A stretch of 64,000 nucleotides of DNA from positions 1,116,001 through 1,180,000 of the forward strand of contig NC_017668.1 of NCBI RefSeq assembly GCF_000284515.1. The letters are read 5' to 3'. Position numbers and translations under genes: made by a program. The DNA comes from Halobacillus halophilus DSM 2266 (GTDB taxonomy: Bacteria > Bacillota > Bacilli > Bacillales > Halobacillaceae). Below, one piece after another: positions 1 to 9,012 of the stretch (the first letter of the stretch is position 1; every line of letters starts with the position of its first letter). A model generated the notes under the pieces. It was given only the letters and a program-made list of their open reading frames with translations. It searched no databases and was not told where the DNA came from.

Positions 1-979
1 TTCGCTTGATGAATATAAAATTCGTTACAATCATGAGAAGAACAAGCATGCAGGACAAGGCGATGGGGATAGCGAAATCGGTGATGTGGTAGCTCAGGCG
101 CCGCAATCCAAAGGAAAGCCCGGTCAAGGAGAAGGAGCCGGCGATCAAGCTGGCGAGGATTTCTATGAAGCTGAAATTTCACTAGCAGAGCTGGAGGAGG
201 CATTTTTCAAAGAGCTGACGCTGCCGAACCTGGATGAAAAAGAGAAGGATAACATTATTCAGACAGACATTGAATTTAGTGATATCCGTAAAACAGGTTT
301 AACAGGTAATATTGATAAGAAAAGAACAATGCTTGAAGCTTATAAGCGGAACGCTCTTGGAGGGGAAGCTTCGTTTAACCCCATATTCCCAGAAGATATA
401 CGCTATAAAACCTGGAATGACAAAACGAAACCTGAATCAAAAGCGGTTGTTATTGCGATGATGGATACGAGTGGTTCCATGGGTCAGTGGGAAAAGTACA
501 TGGCCAGAAGCTTCTTTTTCTGGATGAACCGCTTCTTAAGCAAAAATTATGAGACAGTGGATGTAGAATTCGTAGCTCACCATACGCAGGCAAAAGTGGT
601 TAGTGAAGAAGATTTCTTTTCTAAAGGGGAAAGCGGAGGAACAATTTGTTCGTCAGCCTACCGGAAAGCACTGGAGTTAATTGAAACTAAGTACTCACCG
701 GATCGTTATAATATCTATCCGTTCCACTTTTCAGATGGGGATAATTTAACGTCTGATAACAAGCGTTGTTTAGCTTTAATTGAAGAGCTTCTTGAGGTTT
801 CTCAGATGTTCGGATATGGAGAAGTCAACCAGTATAATCGGTCATCTAGTTTGATGCAGGCGTACAAAGCGATTGACCACCCTAAATTCCGTTATTATAT
901 TTTGAGAAGAAAAGCAGATGTATTTCATGCGATGAAACAATTTTTTAGCGAAGCCAGTCCAGAAGAAGTCGTGAATTAA
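1..979 (+). CDS. yhbH: YhbH/YeaH-type sporulation protein, DUF444 (5' end outside window)
   Basis: The reading frame is open from base 2, so the gene starts outside the window; 325 residues are present, against about 390 in Bacillus YhbH. The visible N-terminal part reads [20 protein letters not shown], typical of DUF444. A von Willebrand A-like metal-site motif, DTSGSM, lies at about residue 155 of the visible part. In the known family, YhbH is made early in sporulation and its homologues (E. coli YeaH) go with the PrkA kinase and SpoVR/YcgB; the biochemical role is not settled. spoVR is also in this window, at 48 kb. A GTG at 86 is only an internal codon. A terminator follows immediately. 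Confidence 0.9.
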   Translation, partial: SLDEYKIRYNHEKNKHAGQGDGDSEIGDVVAQAPQSKGKPGQGEGAGDQAGEDFYEAEISLAELEEAFFKELTLPNLDEKEKDNIIQTDIEFSDIRKTGLTGNIDKKRTMLEAYKRNALGGEASFNPIFPEDIRYKTWNDKTKPESKAVVIAMMDTSGSMGQWEKYMARSFFFWMNRFLSKNYETVDVEFVAHHTQAKVVSEEDFFSKGESGGTICSSAYRKALELIETKYSPDRYNIYPFHFSDGDNLTSDNKRCLALIEELLEVSQMFGYGEVNQYNRSSSLMQAYKAIDHPKFRYYILRRKADVFHAMKQFFSEASPEEVVN

Positions 980-980
980 A

Positions 981-1020
981 AAAAGAGCCAGGTAAAGGCT
1001 AATCCTTACCTGGCTCTTTT
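981..1020 (+). terminator. Intrinsic terminator after yhbH
   Basis: A stem of AGAGCCAGGTAA paired with TTACCTGGCTCT is followed by TTTT, directly after the yhbH stop codon. The next 160 bases up to repeat R1 hold nothing I recognise. Confidence 0.85.
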
Positions 1021-1183
1021 GATTGTGCCTCTGTACAACTTTCGATTGTACTAGGGGTAGAGGCATAGTAGAATTATTTTTATATATAAGTTGAGCTGCA
1101 CGAATAACTGAACCGCTTCTTCAGATACAAGAAGCCGAAACATAAACACACCCCCCAACGTGTTATATCTGGTCATCTAACAT

Positions 1184-1771
1184 AGGATGCTTATCGCGCT
1201 AAAGGGCCGTATAGTTGAAGACTCAGTTTCGAGACATTGGTTTGCCGTGAAGGTCCTGCGGGGGACGATTTCGCTTTCCGTGGGCATGTGCTGAGCCTCC
1301 TCAAGCTTCGCTTTCCGGGGTCTCACCGATCATGTTTATCCCACAGGAGTCTTCATCGTCCCCCTCCGGACCTTACTAAATCAGAATCTCGAAACCACAT
1401 TAAACATCACCTGCTTGATGAGGCCTTAGACCATGTGGTTTTCTACCTATTCTCAGGATGTAAAGATCCGCAATAGTCTGTCACAAAAGCATTTCTTAAA
1501 GATGAAGAAGGAGAACCTTTCTGTTCTAGAAGGTCCGTTCGCAGTATTATAGTTGGGTTGGTGGGGAAATGATGAGACTCCCATGGGAGAAGGAACTAGG
1601 TGAGATCCCGCAGGGAGTGAAACGAGCGAGGAAGCTCACCGTTCCCCCATAGGAAAGCGAGTTATTTCCCCACCAGCCCTCTTCCAAATATAGTAATGGA
1701 CCCAATTTATCTCGAAACTGAGTCTTCAACAAACGGGAGCTATTCTGAAATTATGAACAAGAAAATAGAGC
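1184..1771. repeat. Composite intergenic repeat R1 (ends + module A + module B)
   Basis: The left end (from about 1201, GGGCCG then the 19-base core) and the right end (1710-1741, ATCTCGAAACTGAGTCTTC then GGGAGCT) form an inverted repeat. Module A lies at 1251-1374 in reverse orientation, with arms GGTCC...GGGGGACGAT and ATCGTCCCCC...GGACC. Module B lies at 1554-1679 in forward orientation, with arms GGTTGGTGGGGAAAT and ATTTCCCCACCAGCC, itself bracketed by GGTCCGTT (1532) and a TAATGGACC-like match (1693). Homology with the other copies continues about 30 bases past the right inverted end, so the boundaries are soft. ORFs in it are translations of hairpins. It separates yhbH from helD. Confidence 0.9.
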
Positions 1772-1831
1772 AGGGGTTCTTGGGCTGCTCTGATAATAGT
1801 TTGTTTTGTGCACGTGAGAGGAGTGGATAGG

Positions 1832-4159
1832 ATGGATGAGAATCACGATGAATGGCAGAAAGAAGAGAAAAGAATAGAGAATATTAAACGAATCTTATCA
1901 GAGAAAAAAAATGAATTAATCGAAAATAACAAAGAATTGATGGGAGATATACTGGAACTGCGTCAAGGGTTTTGGGACGATGTTACCGTCAATATGGATG
2001 AACCCGACGAAGCCATTGAAACGTACGCAAGTATTAAACAGCAAGCTGAACTATTGTCAGAGCGGGAGAGAAGCTACGGACAGTTTCATAAACTGGTGAA
2101 GCTTTACGCGCGTCAGGAGGATTCTCCCTATTTCGGAAGAATCGATTTCCAGGAAGAAGACGGGGAGATAGAGTCTATATATATCGGCATTGGTTCATTG
2201 ATGGATAAGAATAAAGAAGACTTCCTGATTTATGATTGGCGGGCACCTGTATCGAGCATGTACTACGACTATGCTCCCGGCCCGGTTCAATATGAAACCC
2301 CTGTGGGTGAAGTGACAGGGGAGATGAAGCTGAAGAGACAATTCATTATCCGCCGTGGCTCACTTCAAGGTATGTTCGATACAGGACTCACTATTGGAGA
2401 CGAACTGCTCCAGCACGTACTTGGCGGAAATGCCACCTCCCATATGAAAAGTATAGTAGCTACGATTCAAAAAGAACAAAATCAAATTATACGATATGAT
2501 AAGAATAAAATGCTGATTGTTCAGGGAGCAGCAGGAAGCGGAAAGACCTCAGCGGCCATGCAGCGCATTGCTTATCTGCTCTATCGATACCGTACGTCTA
2601 TAAGTGCAGATCAAATTTTATTATTCTCACCCAACCACATGTTTATCAGTTACGTGGCTTCAGTTCTTCCTGAGCTTGGGGAGGATAACATGCGGCAAGT
2701 AACATTCCAGGAGTATGCAGCTGGACGTCTGGATCGAGATTTTGAGCTGGAAAGTCCATTTGAGCAGCTGGAATACTTGTTGTCTGATCGAGACAGCCAG
2801 AGGCTTCAGAGAAGAGTGGCAGCGATTCGTTTCAAATCAGCATTGGATTATAAGAATTTGCTGGATGATTACGTAAAAGGATTAACTGAGAAAGGGATGA
2901 AGTTTAGGAACATTACCTTTCGAGGACAAACAATTGTAAGGGCTGAAGAGATTCACCATTACTTTTATAAACTCACAGGCCGTATTCCAAACCGGATAGA
3001 AAGCGTCAAAGTGTGGCTGCTTGATCAATTGGATGCTTTCCAATTAAAAGAACAGGATAAAGATTGGCCGGTGGAAGAAGCAGCTTTTTTAGCCAAGCAT
3101 GAATATGTTGAGGCGTTTAATGAACTTGAGGAGCATCAAGGATTTAACGAAGATACTTTCGATGATTTTGCTAGAGAGCAGAAGCTGCTTGTAAAGAGAA
3201 TCGTGGAGAGAAAAATGCGGCCACTAAAAAGAAAGATAGAGAAGTTAAAGTTTATTAAGCTGAGAAGGCTGTATGAACAGATGTTTGATATGCTATCTTG
3301 TCCTGCAGAGTTGAGTGAAGAAGAGTGGAAAGATATTTGCCTCGAAACAAAAAAAGCGCTGAACAAAAAACACTTATATGCTGAGGATGTTACCCCTTAT
3401 CTGTACTTACAGGATCAAATTGAGGGCAGAAGTGTAAATACAGTTATCCGACATCTCTTTATTGATGAGGCGCAGGATTATTCACCGTTTCAAATTGAGT
3501 TCATCAAGCAATTATTTCCGAATGCACGCTTCAACCTGCTAGGCGATTATAACCAGGCGATTCATAATCTTTATACTAAAGCTCCGAGTTTATTGGAAGA
3601 AGGAGAAGAATTAGAAGAAGATAGGAAGGTGGAACATTTGTATTTAATGCGAAGTTACCGTTCCACTAAACCGATTGTTGAATTCACGAAGCATCTGCTA
3701 CCTGATGGGGAAAAGATTGAAGCATTTAATCGCGAGGGGCAGAAGCCGCGTGTCCATAAGGAAGACAACGAGGATGAACTTATCAAGTCTATACGGGAAA
3801 CCATACTAAGCAGGCAGAAAGAAGGTCACGAAACCATTGCTCTTCTGACCCGAACGAAGCAGGAGGCGAAAGAATTACATGCGCGCATAGGCGAGAGTTT
3901 CGCGGCCCGGTTGATTTATAAAGAATCACAATCCTTTGAAAAAGGTATTCTTATTCTTCCTGGATATTTAGCCAAAGGAATTGAATTTGATGCTGTGATG
4001 TTACCAGAAGTGTCCAATGCGACTTATAATAAAGAGGAAGAACGGAAACTATTATATACAGCAGCAACAAGAGCGATGCACGAATTGGATTTATTTTATA
4101 CCGGAGTGATGAGTCCATTGCTTCAATCGGTATCTGAGGATTTGTATGAGATAAAATGA
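1832..4159 (+). CDS. helD: HelD, RNA polymerase-recycling UvrD-like ATPase
   Basis: 775 residues from this start, matching the about 774 of B. subtilis HelD. Superfamily 1 motifs are clear: Walker A GAAGSGKTS near residue 232, DEAQDY for Walker B around residue 545, and a C-terminal YTAATRA motif. The N-terminal charged coiled-coil region fits the arm HelD inserts into the RNA polymerase secondary channel. In known HelD proteins ATP use releases stalled RNA polymerase from DNA. The start chosen is the ATG at 1832, nine bases or so after AGAGGAG; an in-frame GTG at 1808 has no ribosome site. A second HelD-type gene is at 23.3 kb and is only moderately similar, so the two are separate paralogues. 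Confidence 0.9.
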   Translation: MDENHDEWQKEEKRIENIKRILSEKKNELIENNKELMGDILELRQGFWDDVTVNMDEPDEAIETYASIKQQAELLSERERSYGQFHKLVKLYARQEDSPYFGRIDFQEEDGEIESIYIGIGSLMDKNKEDFLIYDWRAPVSSMYYDYAPGPVQYETPVGEVTGEMKLKRQFIIRRGSLQGMFDTGLTIGDELLQHVLGGNATSHMKSIVATIQKEQNQIIRYDKNKMLIVQGAAGSGKTSAAMQRIAYLLYRYRTSISADQILLFSPNHMFISYVASVLPELGEDNMRQVTFQEYAAGRLDRDFELESPFEQLEYLLSDRDSQRLQRRVAAIRFKSALDYKNLLDDYVKGLTEKGMKFRNITFRGQTIVRAEEIHHYFYKLTGRIPNRIESVKVWLLDQLDAFQLKEQDKDWPVEEAAFLAKHEYVEAFNELEEHQGFNEDTFDDFAREQKLLVKRIVERKMRPLKRKIEKLKFIKLRRLYEQMFDMLSCPAELSEEEWKDICLETKKALNKKHLYAEDVTPYLYLQDQIEGRSVNTVIRHLFIDEAQDYSPFQIEFIKQLFPNARFNLLGDYNQAIHNLYTKAPSLLEEGEELEEDRKVEHLYLMRSYRSTKPIVEFTKHLLPDGEKIEAFNREGQKPRVHKEDNEDELIKSIRETILSRQKEGHETIALLTRTKQEAKELHARIGESFAARLIYKESQSFEKGILILPGYLAKGIEFDAVMLPEVSNATYNKEEERKLLYTAATRAMHELDLFYTGVMSPLLQSVSEDLYEIK

Positions 4160-4160
4160 A

Positions 4161-4195
4161 CAACAGCTTCTGCGTTGCAGAGGCTGTTTGTTTCG
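4161..4195 (+). terminator. Probable terminator after helD
   Basis: ACAGCTTCTGC and GCAGAGGCTGT pair around a GTT loop and are followed by TTGTTT. The tail is interrupted, so efficiency may be moderate. Confidence 0.6.
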
Positions 4196-4274
4196 ATAAG
4201 GTGAATTAGTAGGGGACGGAGGCGTTGTATTGCTATAATGAACGATAGATGTAATGGAATAAAGGAGATTAACA

Positions 4275-5786
4275 ATGATACAGGAACTGCTTCAGTCGGA
4301 CAAGTTTATTATGCTAGTAGCTTTACTATTAATTACAAGTATTCTCGTAACGAAGTTCTCAACAAGACTCGGCGTCCCTTCTCTTGTCTTATTTATTGCC
4401 GTAGGAATGCTGGTGGGGAGCGATGGGCTCGGGTTAATTTATTTCGATAGTGCTGAAGTGGCACAGCTTGTCGGTGTATTTGCCTTAATTATCATTTTAT
4501 TTGAAGGTGGTATGCAGACAAAATGGAATAATATACAGCCAGTGATTGGCCCGTCGGTTACTCTTGCAACTATTGGGGTACTGCTTACCACAGGACTGGT
4601 TGGTGTAGCGGCAAGGTACATATTAGGCTTAGACTGGGTAGAAGCCATGCTGCTCGGTGCGATCATTGGATCCACGGATGCGGCGGCAGTATTTGCGGTG
4701 TTAAAAGGGAAAAATGTAAGAGACAGACTGGAGGCTACACTCGAAGCCGAATCGGGTACGAATGACCCAATGGCTGTGTTTTTAACCATTACGTTCATTC
4801 AGATTTTAACCACGGGAGAAACGGAGATTCTTCCATTGATTGGATCCTTCTTCTGGCAGATGGGAGCAGGACTTATCATTGGTGCTCTCGTTGGTTACGC
4901 CGGAAGCTTCAGCTTAAACCGAATTAATCTTGATTCCAGTGGACTCTATCCTTTATTTGCACTTGGATTTGCTTTTTTAGCTTACAGTGCGAGTTCGCTC
5001 GCGCAGGCGAGCGGGTTGTTAGCAGTGTATGTAGCAGCCGTATTTATAGGAAATGCAGAGTTAGCGTATCGTTACTCGATCCTGCGTTTCCACGAAGGGT
5101 TTGGGTGGATGGCCCAAATTGTGATGTTTATTATACTCGGGCTGTTTGTGTTCCCGACCGAAGTCTTTACGCTTTCGGTTATGATCGATGGGCTGCTTAT
5201 TGCTCTGGCTCTGATTTTAATTGCCCGTCCGCTGGCCACATTTATCAGTCTAGCCTTCTTCTCCTTTAGTATAAAGGAGAAATTGTTTCTATCGTGGGCA
5301 GGACTGAGAGGAGCTGTTCCCATTGTACTGGCGATTTTTCCGATGCTTGCTGGCGTAGAGAATAGTCAGTTGATTTTTAATGTTGTCTTTTTTACTGTAC
5401 TGACTTCCACTCTCTTTCAGGGCTCATCGATTACATGGGTAGCCGAGCGCTTTAAGCTGGTTTCAGACAAGCTTACCAATCCAATTCATTCCCTGGAATT
5501 GATTTCAATCGGAAAAGCAAACGTGGAATTAATGGAATTTGATGTAATGGAAAATAATCAGGTAGTAGGGCAGACGCTTGAGCATATCGAACTGCCGGAT
5601 CGCGCTTTAATTAATGCAATCATAAGGGAAGGTGATGTGATCACCCCATACGGGCAAACTGAAATAAAAGCAGGAGATACTTTGTATATCATGGTGTCAC
5701 GAAGCAGTAAGAAGGAAGTGAAGAAATTATTGCAGGCAGTTAAGCCTGGAGAGGGCGCTGTGAACCACGAAAAAAGCCGAGCTTAA
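4275..5786 (+). CDS. CPA-type potassium (or sodium)/proton antiporter with RCK-C domain
   Basis: 503 residues. The first about 390 form a dozen hydrophobic segments of the Na+/H+ exchanger family, with the ion-site region DAAAVFAVL around residue 135 and ESGTNDPMA around residue 160. The C-terminal 100 residues form a TrkA-C/RCK-C-like domain (VVGQTLEHIELPDRALINAI...). This layout is that of CvrA/NhaP2 proteins, which in known cases move K+ or Na+ out for protons; substrate cannot be told here. AAAGGAG sits 7 bases before the ATG. It is a single gene with its own terminator overlapping the stop. A cation antiporter fits a salt-adapted organism. Confidence 0.88.
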   Translation: MIQELLQSDKFIMLVALLLITSILVTKFSTRLGVPSLVLFIAVGMLVGSDGLGLIYFDSAEVAQLVGVFALIIILFEGGMQTKWNNIQPVIGPSVTLATIGVLLTTGLVGVAARYILGLDWVEAMLLGAIIGSTDAAAVFAVLKGKNVRDRLEATLEAESGTNDPMAVFLTITFIQILTTGETEILPLIGSFFWQMGAGLIIGALVGYAGSFSLNRINLDSSGLYPLFALGFAFLAYSASSLAQASGLLAVYVAAVFIGNAELAYRYSILRFHEGFGWMAQIVMFIILGLFVFPTEVFTLSVMIDGLLIALALILIARPLATFISLAFFSFSIKEKLFLSWAGLRGAVPIVLAIFPMLAGVENSQLIFNVVFFTVLTSTLFQGSSITWVAERFKLVSDKLTNPIHSLELISIGKANVELMEFDVMENNQVVGQTLEHIELPDRALINAIIREGDVITPYGQTEIKAGDTLYIMVSRSSKKEVKKLLQAVKPGEGAVNHEKSRA

Positions 5787-5803
5787 GGCAGCTCGGCTTT
5801 TCT
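5770..5803 (+). terminator. Intrinsic terminator overlapping the antiporter stop codon
   Basis: AAAAGCCGAGCT and AGCTCGGCTTTT pair around TAAGGC; the stop codon TAA is in the loop. Confidence 0.85.
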
Positions 5804-6008
5804 CGTAGCAGCTATGATATTTTTGGTCGTTCGCTATGATATGAAGAATACAATTCTAATTATAGGTAACTTGTACGCATTTGTAAACCTTTTCCCCATA
5901 AAACATGAAATATTTACTAGTTATTTACATAAATTAAATCGAATCAGATCGACAATTGTTATGTAAGAAATAATCCTATACAATGGAGAGAATAAGGAGG
6001 AATGCCCG

Positions 6009-6821
6009 GTGGATAAAAAAATAGGATTTATTGGCTGCGGACAGATGGGACAAGCTATGATCCAGGGAATGATTGATGCGAAACTGTTGAAAGCGGAAAG
6101 CATAGCAGCAACCGCTCTCTCGGATGAAACCATCGACTTTGTCTCAGATGAATATGGAATTCACATATCAAATGACAACAAGCAGCTTGCACGTGAAAGC
6201 GATTTATTATTTCTAGCTATTAAACCTTACATTTATCATGGAGTTATTCAGGAAATAAAGGATGAAGTTCCTCCGGACACCGTTATTGTTACGATTGCAG
6301 CGGGAATTACACTGGATGCAATCAAAGAAGCATTCGGCCGCAATGTTAAGGTTATTCGTTCGATGCCTAATACGCCTTCTCTTGTCGGAGCAGGAATGAG
6401 CGTGTTATGTCCCAATGATTTCGTTACAGAAGAAGAATTAGCGGATGTAATGGAAGTCTTTGAAAGTTTCGGGGAAGCAGAAATTATTGAAGAAAAACTA
6501 ATGGATGCGGTTCCTGCGATTAGCGGTTCTTCTCCAGCCTTTGTTTACATGTTTATTGAAGCGATGGCTGACACAGCTGTTCAGCAGGGCTTTCCTAGAG
6601 ATAAAGCCTATAAAATTGCCTCTCAGGCTGTCCAGGGGGCGGCGAAGATGGTTAAAGAAACTGGCAGACATCCAGGTGAGTTGAAAGATGCGGTGTGCAC
6701 CCCTGGGGGCGTAACGATTGCAGGAGTGACAGAACTCGAGCATTCCGGCATGCGCAGTTCAATTATTCAGGCAATGGAAGCTTGTACGAAGAAGTCGAGA
6801 GAATTATCAAAAGGTGAATAG
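6009..6821 (+). CDS. proC: Pyrroline-5-carboxylate reductase
   Basis: 270 residues, the usual size. The N-terminus IGFIGCGQMGQAMIQGMI is the Rossmann NADPH-binding stretch. The middle RSMPNTPSLVGAGMSVL and the C-terminal SGSSPAFVYMFIEAM and LKDAVCTPGGVTIAGV segments are the conserved ProC helical dimer region. The enzyme reduces pyrroline-5-carboxylate to proline, the last step of proline synthesis. The GTG start at 6009 is supported by AAGGAGGA 7 bases upstream; no ATG is nearby. It is monocistronic, not next to proA/proB, so it could serve general or osmotic proline synthesis; the sequence does not decide which. Confidence 0.93.
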   Translation: MDKKIGFIGCGQMGQAMIQGMIDAKLLKAESIAATALSDETIDFVSDEYGIHISNDNKQLARESDLLFLAIKPYIYHGVIQEIKDEVPPDTVIVTIAAGITLDAIKEAFGRNVKVIRSMPNTPSLVGAGMSVLCPNDFVTEEELADVMEVFESFGEAEIIEEKLMDAVPAISGSSPAFVYMFIEAMADTAVQQGFPRDKAYKIASQAVQGAAKMVKETGRHPGELKDAVCTPGGVTIAGVTELEHSGMRSSIIQAMEACTKKSRELSKGE

Positions 6822-6829
6822 ACTTCTCA

Positions 6830-6869
6830 GAAGCCAGATATGACATGCTTGTCGTGTCTGGCTTTTTTT
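6830..6869 (+). terminator. Intrinsic terminator after proC
   Basis: AGCCAGATATGACA pairs with TGTCGTGTCTGGCT and is followed by a run of seven T. Confidence 0.85.
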
Positions 6870-6876
6870 AAGGATA

Positions 6877-6905
6877 CGAAACTTTTAGATTAACTCTTTC
6901 GTATC
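6877..6905 (+). promoter_or_regulatory. SigW-like ECF sigma promoter for ydbST
   Basis: CGAAAC at 6877 and CGTATC at 6900 are separated by 17 bases, close to the SigW pattern TGAAAC-N16/17-CGTA. In B. subtilis ydbST belongs to the SigW regulon, which agrees. The site is also a short inverted repeat (ATACGAAA...TTTCGTAT), so a proline-gene spill-over or an operator cannot be excluded. Confidence 0.65.
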
Positions 6906-6934
6906 TAAGGTAGATGATGGAGGAGGTATGGTTT

Positions 6935-7414
6935 ATGTGGAGAGAACCGGCACAGCGGATTTCTGAACGAGCGCTGTCCTTATGGCGGGTCTACGGAGCT
7001 ATCCAGGCAGGCGTGACACTTCTTGTCAGTATAGCAGTCGGAGGCGCCGTCTATTTCTGGGGGTGGCCTGAATGGCTGCTTGCGATTGCAGCTGGGATTA
7101 TATTAATGGAGTTGATTCTCTCGGTATGGTTAATACCTGACCTGAGGTGGAAACGTTGGCGGTATGAAGTGACAGAACAGGATATTGAGCTTCAGCACGG
7201 AATTTTTATCATTCAGAGAACACTCGTGCCGATGGTCCGTGTTCAGCATGTGGATACGGAACAGGGGCCGTTACTTAGAAAATATCGTCTGTCAACGATC
7301 AGCATTTCGACAGCGGCAACGGTACATAAAATTCCTGCTCTTGATGAACAGGAGGCAGAGGAACTTAGACGTTCGATATCTTCTTTAGCAAGGGTGGCTG
7401 AGGATGATGTATGA
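6935..7414 (+). CDS. ydbS: YdbS-like membrane protein with bacterial PH domain
   Basis: 159 residues from the ATG at 6935, which has GGAGGAGGT 7 bases before it; the ATGs at 6914 and 6917 lie upstream of this ribosome site and are rejected. Two hydrophobic segments (about residues 25-50 and 45-65) precede a bPH_2 domain with the motif RYEVTEQDIELQHGIFI and the core RTLVPMVRVQHVDTEQGP. YdbS and YdbT are co-transcribed in Bacillus and are linked to cell-envelope stress. The gene overlaps ydbT by 11 bases, so translation is probably coupled. Confidence 0.85.
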   Translation: MWREPAQRISERALSLWRVYGAIQAGVTLLVSIAVGGAVYFWGWPEWLLAIAAGIILMELILSVWLIPDLRWKRWRYEVTEQDIELQHGIFIIQRTLVPMVRVQHVDTEQGPLLRKYRLSTISISTAATVHKIPALDEQEAEELRRSISSLARVAEDDV

Positions 7415-8882
7415 ACCCAAGCGACTTCACCCAGTATCTGCGGTTATTAATTTTGTAAAAGGATTAAAAGATTCTGCTCTTCCTATTATCGCGCTCATCT
7501 TCCTGAACGGTAATATATTCAGTGGGGAAGTAGAGTGGATCCCTCTTTTAATAACGGTCGGTTTTCTGCTATTAGTGTTAGGCGGAGGGATAATCCGTTG
7601 GCTCCGTTTCACTTATAGAGTAGAGCAGGGAGAACTGAGGATTGAGCATGGTTTAATTCTAAGGAAAAAGCGTTATATTCCTTTTCATCGTATCCAAAGC
7701 CTGGATTTCTCTGAAGGGATCTTTCACCGTCCTTTTAACCTGGTGAAGGTATCCATTGAAACAGCCGGCTCAAGTGATCTTCAGAAAGCAGAGGCAGAAC
7801 TTACGGCGATCAAGCGAGAAGATGCTGATGAATTAGAAACTATTATTTCAAGAGAAAAAAACAAGCGTACCATTGAGGAAGAAGGCATGGAAGAAGACCG
7901 TGTGGTTTCTTCCAGGGAAAAGGTATATGAGATGAAAATGAGAGACATTGTTGTAATGGCTATTACTTCAGGAGGAGCCGGAGTCGTGTTATCAGGAGTG
8001 GGAGTGTTTGCCTCCCAGATTACAGAAGTTCTGCCGCTGGGCACGATTTATGATGAGTTCCTTGCCTGGCTTCGCATCGGAGTTCTGGTAGTCGCATTCG
8101 CTGCATTTGTTATTTTGTTGATTGCCTATGGCATATCGATCCTGCTCACCATATTCCGCTATGCAAACTTCAGCGTTTTTCTTGATGCGGATGACCTGGT
8201 GATTACACGGGGATGGCTTGAGAAAAAACAAATGACTATTCCTTTAAACCGGATTCAAGGTCTTAGAATTGATGAGAATTTAATCCGGCAGCCGCTTGGC
8301 TATGCCTCGGTCACGCTGGTTAGTGCAGGTGGAGCCATGCAGCAAGGTGCCGAGCATCAGCTTCGACTTCTTCCATTGATTAAAAAGAAAGAGATCGAAA
8401 AAGTATTGCATCAGATGATTAGTGATTATGAGCTGGACGTAGAGTGGAATCGGCCGCCGACCAGATCTAAACGCCGCTATATGCTTCGTCATTCGTGGTT
8501 CGCCTGGGTGGCTGTCATTCCGCTAAGTATTTACCTATTCCCATATGGCCTGCTCGCGATCATCGCTGCGCTTGCGTTTACAGGTATAGGTTTCCTAGCC
8601 TATAAAGATGCGGGGTGGAACTTGTCTGATCAGCAATTGACGCTGAAGAGCCGCTTCATTAATAAGCAGACGTTTGTTATGAAAAGGAAACGGATCCAGT
8701 CGTCTGCCGTTACTCAGACCATCCTTCAGAAGCGGGTGGATCTGGAAAGTATACGTGTAACTTTGAAATCGGGTGTCGGTGGGGCCGTTGCACGCTGTCT
8801 TTATTTAGATCAGCAAGACACCCGGCAGATGATGGACTGGTATCGTCCGAATGACACAGTTGAAAAAAGGTCTGACCTCTAG
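7404..8882 (+). CDS. ydbT: YdbT-like membrane protein with repeated PH domains
   Basis: 492 residues, against about 493 for B. subtilis YdbT. Paired hydrophobic segments alternate with three bPH_2 units: FTYRVEQGELRIEHGLILRK near residue 75, DADDLVITRGWLEKKQMTIP near 260, and a third at the C-terminus (LSDQQLTLKSRFINKQTFVM). It starts inside the end of ydbS (ATGATG at 7404), has only a weak ribosome site, and so is likely translated by coupling. With YdbS it forms a membrane protein pair of the SigW envelope-stress response; the molecular activity is not known. Confidence 0.85.
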   Translation: MMYEPKRLHPVSAVINFVKGLKDSALPIIALIFLNGNIFSGEVEWIPLLITVGFLLLVLGGGIIRWLRFTYRVEQGELRIEHGLILRKKRYIPFHRIQSLDFSEGIFHRPFNLVKVSIETAGSSDLQKAEAELTAIKREDADELETIISREKNKRTIEEEGMEEDRVVSSREKVYEMKMRDIVVMAITSGGAGVVLSGVGVFASQITEVLPLGTIYDEFLAWLRIGVLVVAFAAFVILLIAYGISILLTIFRYANFSVFLDADDLVITRGWLEKKQMTIPLNRIQGLRIDENLIRQPLGYASVTLVSAGGAMQQGAEHQLRLLPLIKKKEIEKVLHQMISDYELDVEWNRPPTRSKRRYMLRHSWFAWVAVIPLSIYLFPYGLLAIIAALAFTGIGFLAYKDAGWNLSDQQLTLKSRFINKQTFVMKRKRIQSSAVTQTILQKRVDLESIRVTLKSGVGGAVARCLYLDQQDTRQMMDWYRPNDTVEKRSDL

Positions 8883-8899
8883 GTTCAGACCTTTTTTAT
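8862..8899 (+). terminator. Intrinsic terminator overlapping the ydbT stop
   Basis: AAAAAAGGTCTGAACC-type arms (AAAAAAGGTCTGACC and GGTTCAGACCTTTTTT) enclose the TAG stop codon. Confidence 0.85.
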
Positions 8900-8914
8900 A
8901 TGCATTTCCTATTA

Positions 8915-8957
8915 AAACACGAACATTAAAGTTAAAACCATTGATTTTTGTTCGTTT
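8915..8957 (+). promoter_or_regulatory. Candidate pair of PurBoxes (PurR operator)
   Basis: AAACACGAACATT at 8915 and, on the opposite strand, GAAAACGAACAAA at 8947-8958 form two inverted CGAAC cores separated by 25 bases. PurR of Bacilli binds paired inverted PurBoxes (consensus AWWWCCGAACWWT). One box overlaps the promoter spacer. The spacing is slightly longer than I remember for B. subtilis, so this is probable, not certain. Confidence 0.55.
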
Positions 8958-8969
8958 TCATCTTATGAT
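8941..8969 (+). promoter_or_regulatory. SigA-type promoter of the purine permease
   Basis: TTGATT at 8941, a 17-base spacer, then TATGAT at 8964. The leader to the start codon is only about 35 bases, which leaves no room for a purine riboswitch. Confidence 0.65.
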
Positions 8970-9012
8970 TAGAAACGTTGTGATTTTACATGCGAGACAG
9001 GGGATTTAAAAA

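Noticed and set aside
1237-1476. ORF of 79 codons in R1, and similar ones in R2, R3, R6, R8
   Set aside because: They read through the hairpin modules, lack ribosome sites and shift frame between copies.
1184-1771. Insertion sequence with transposase
   Set aside because: Ends are inverted but no copy has room for, or traces of, a transposase gene.
8883-9012. Purine riboswitch upstream of pbuG
   Set aside because: Leader too short and no aptamer arms seen.
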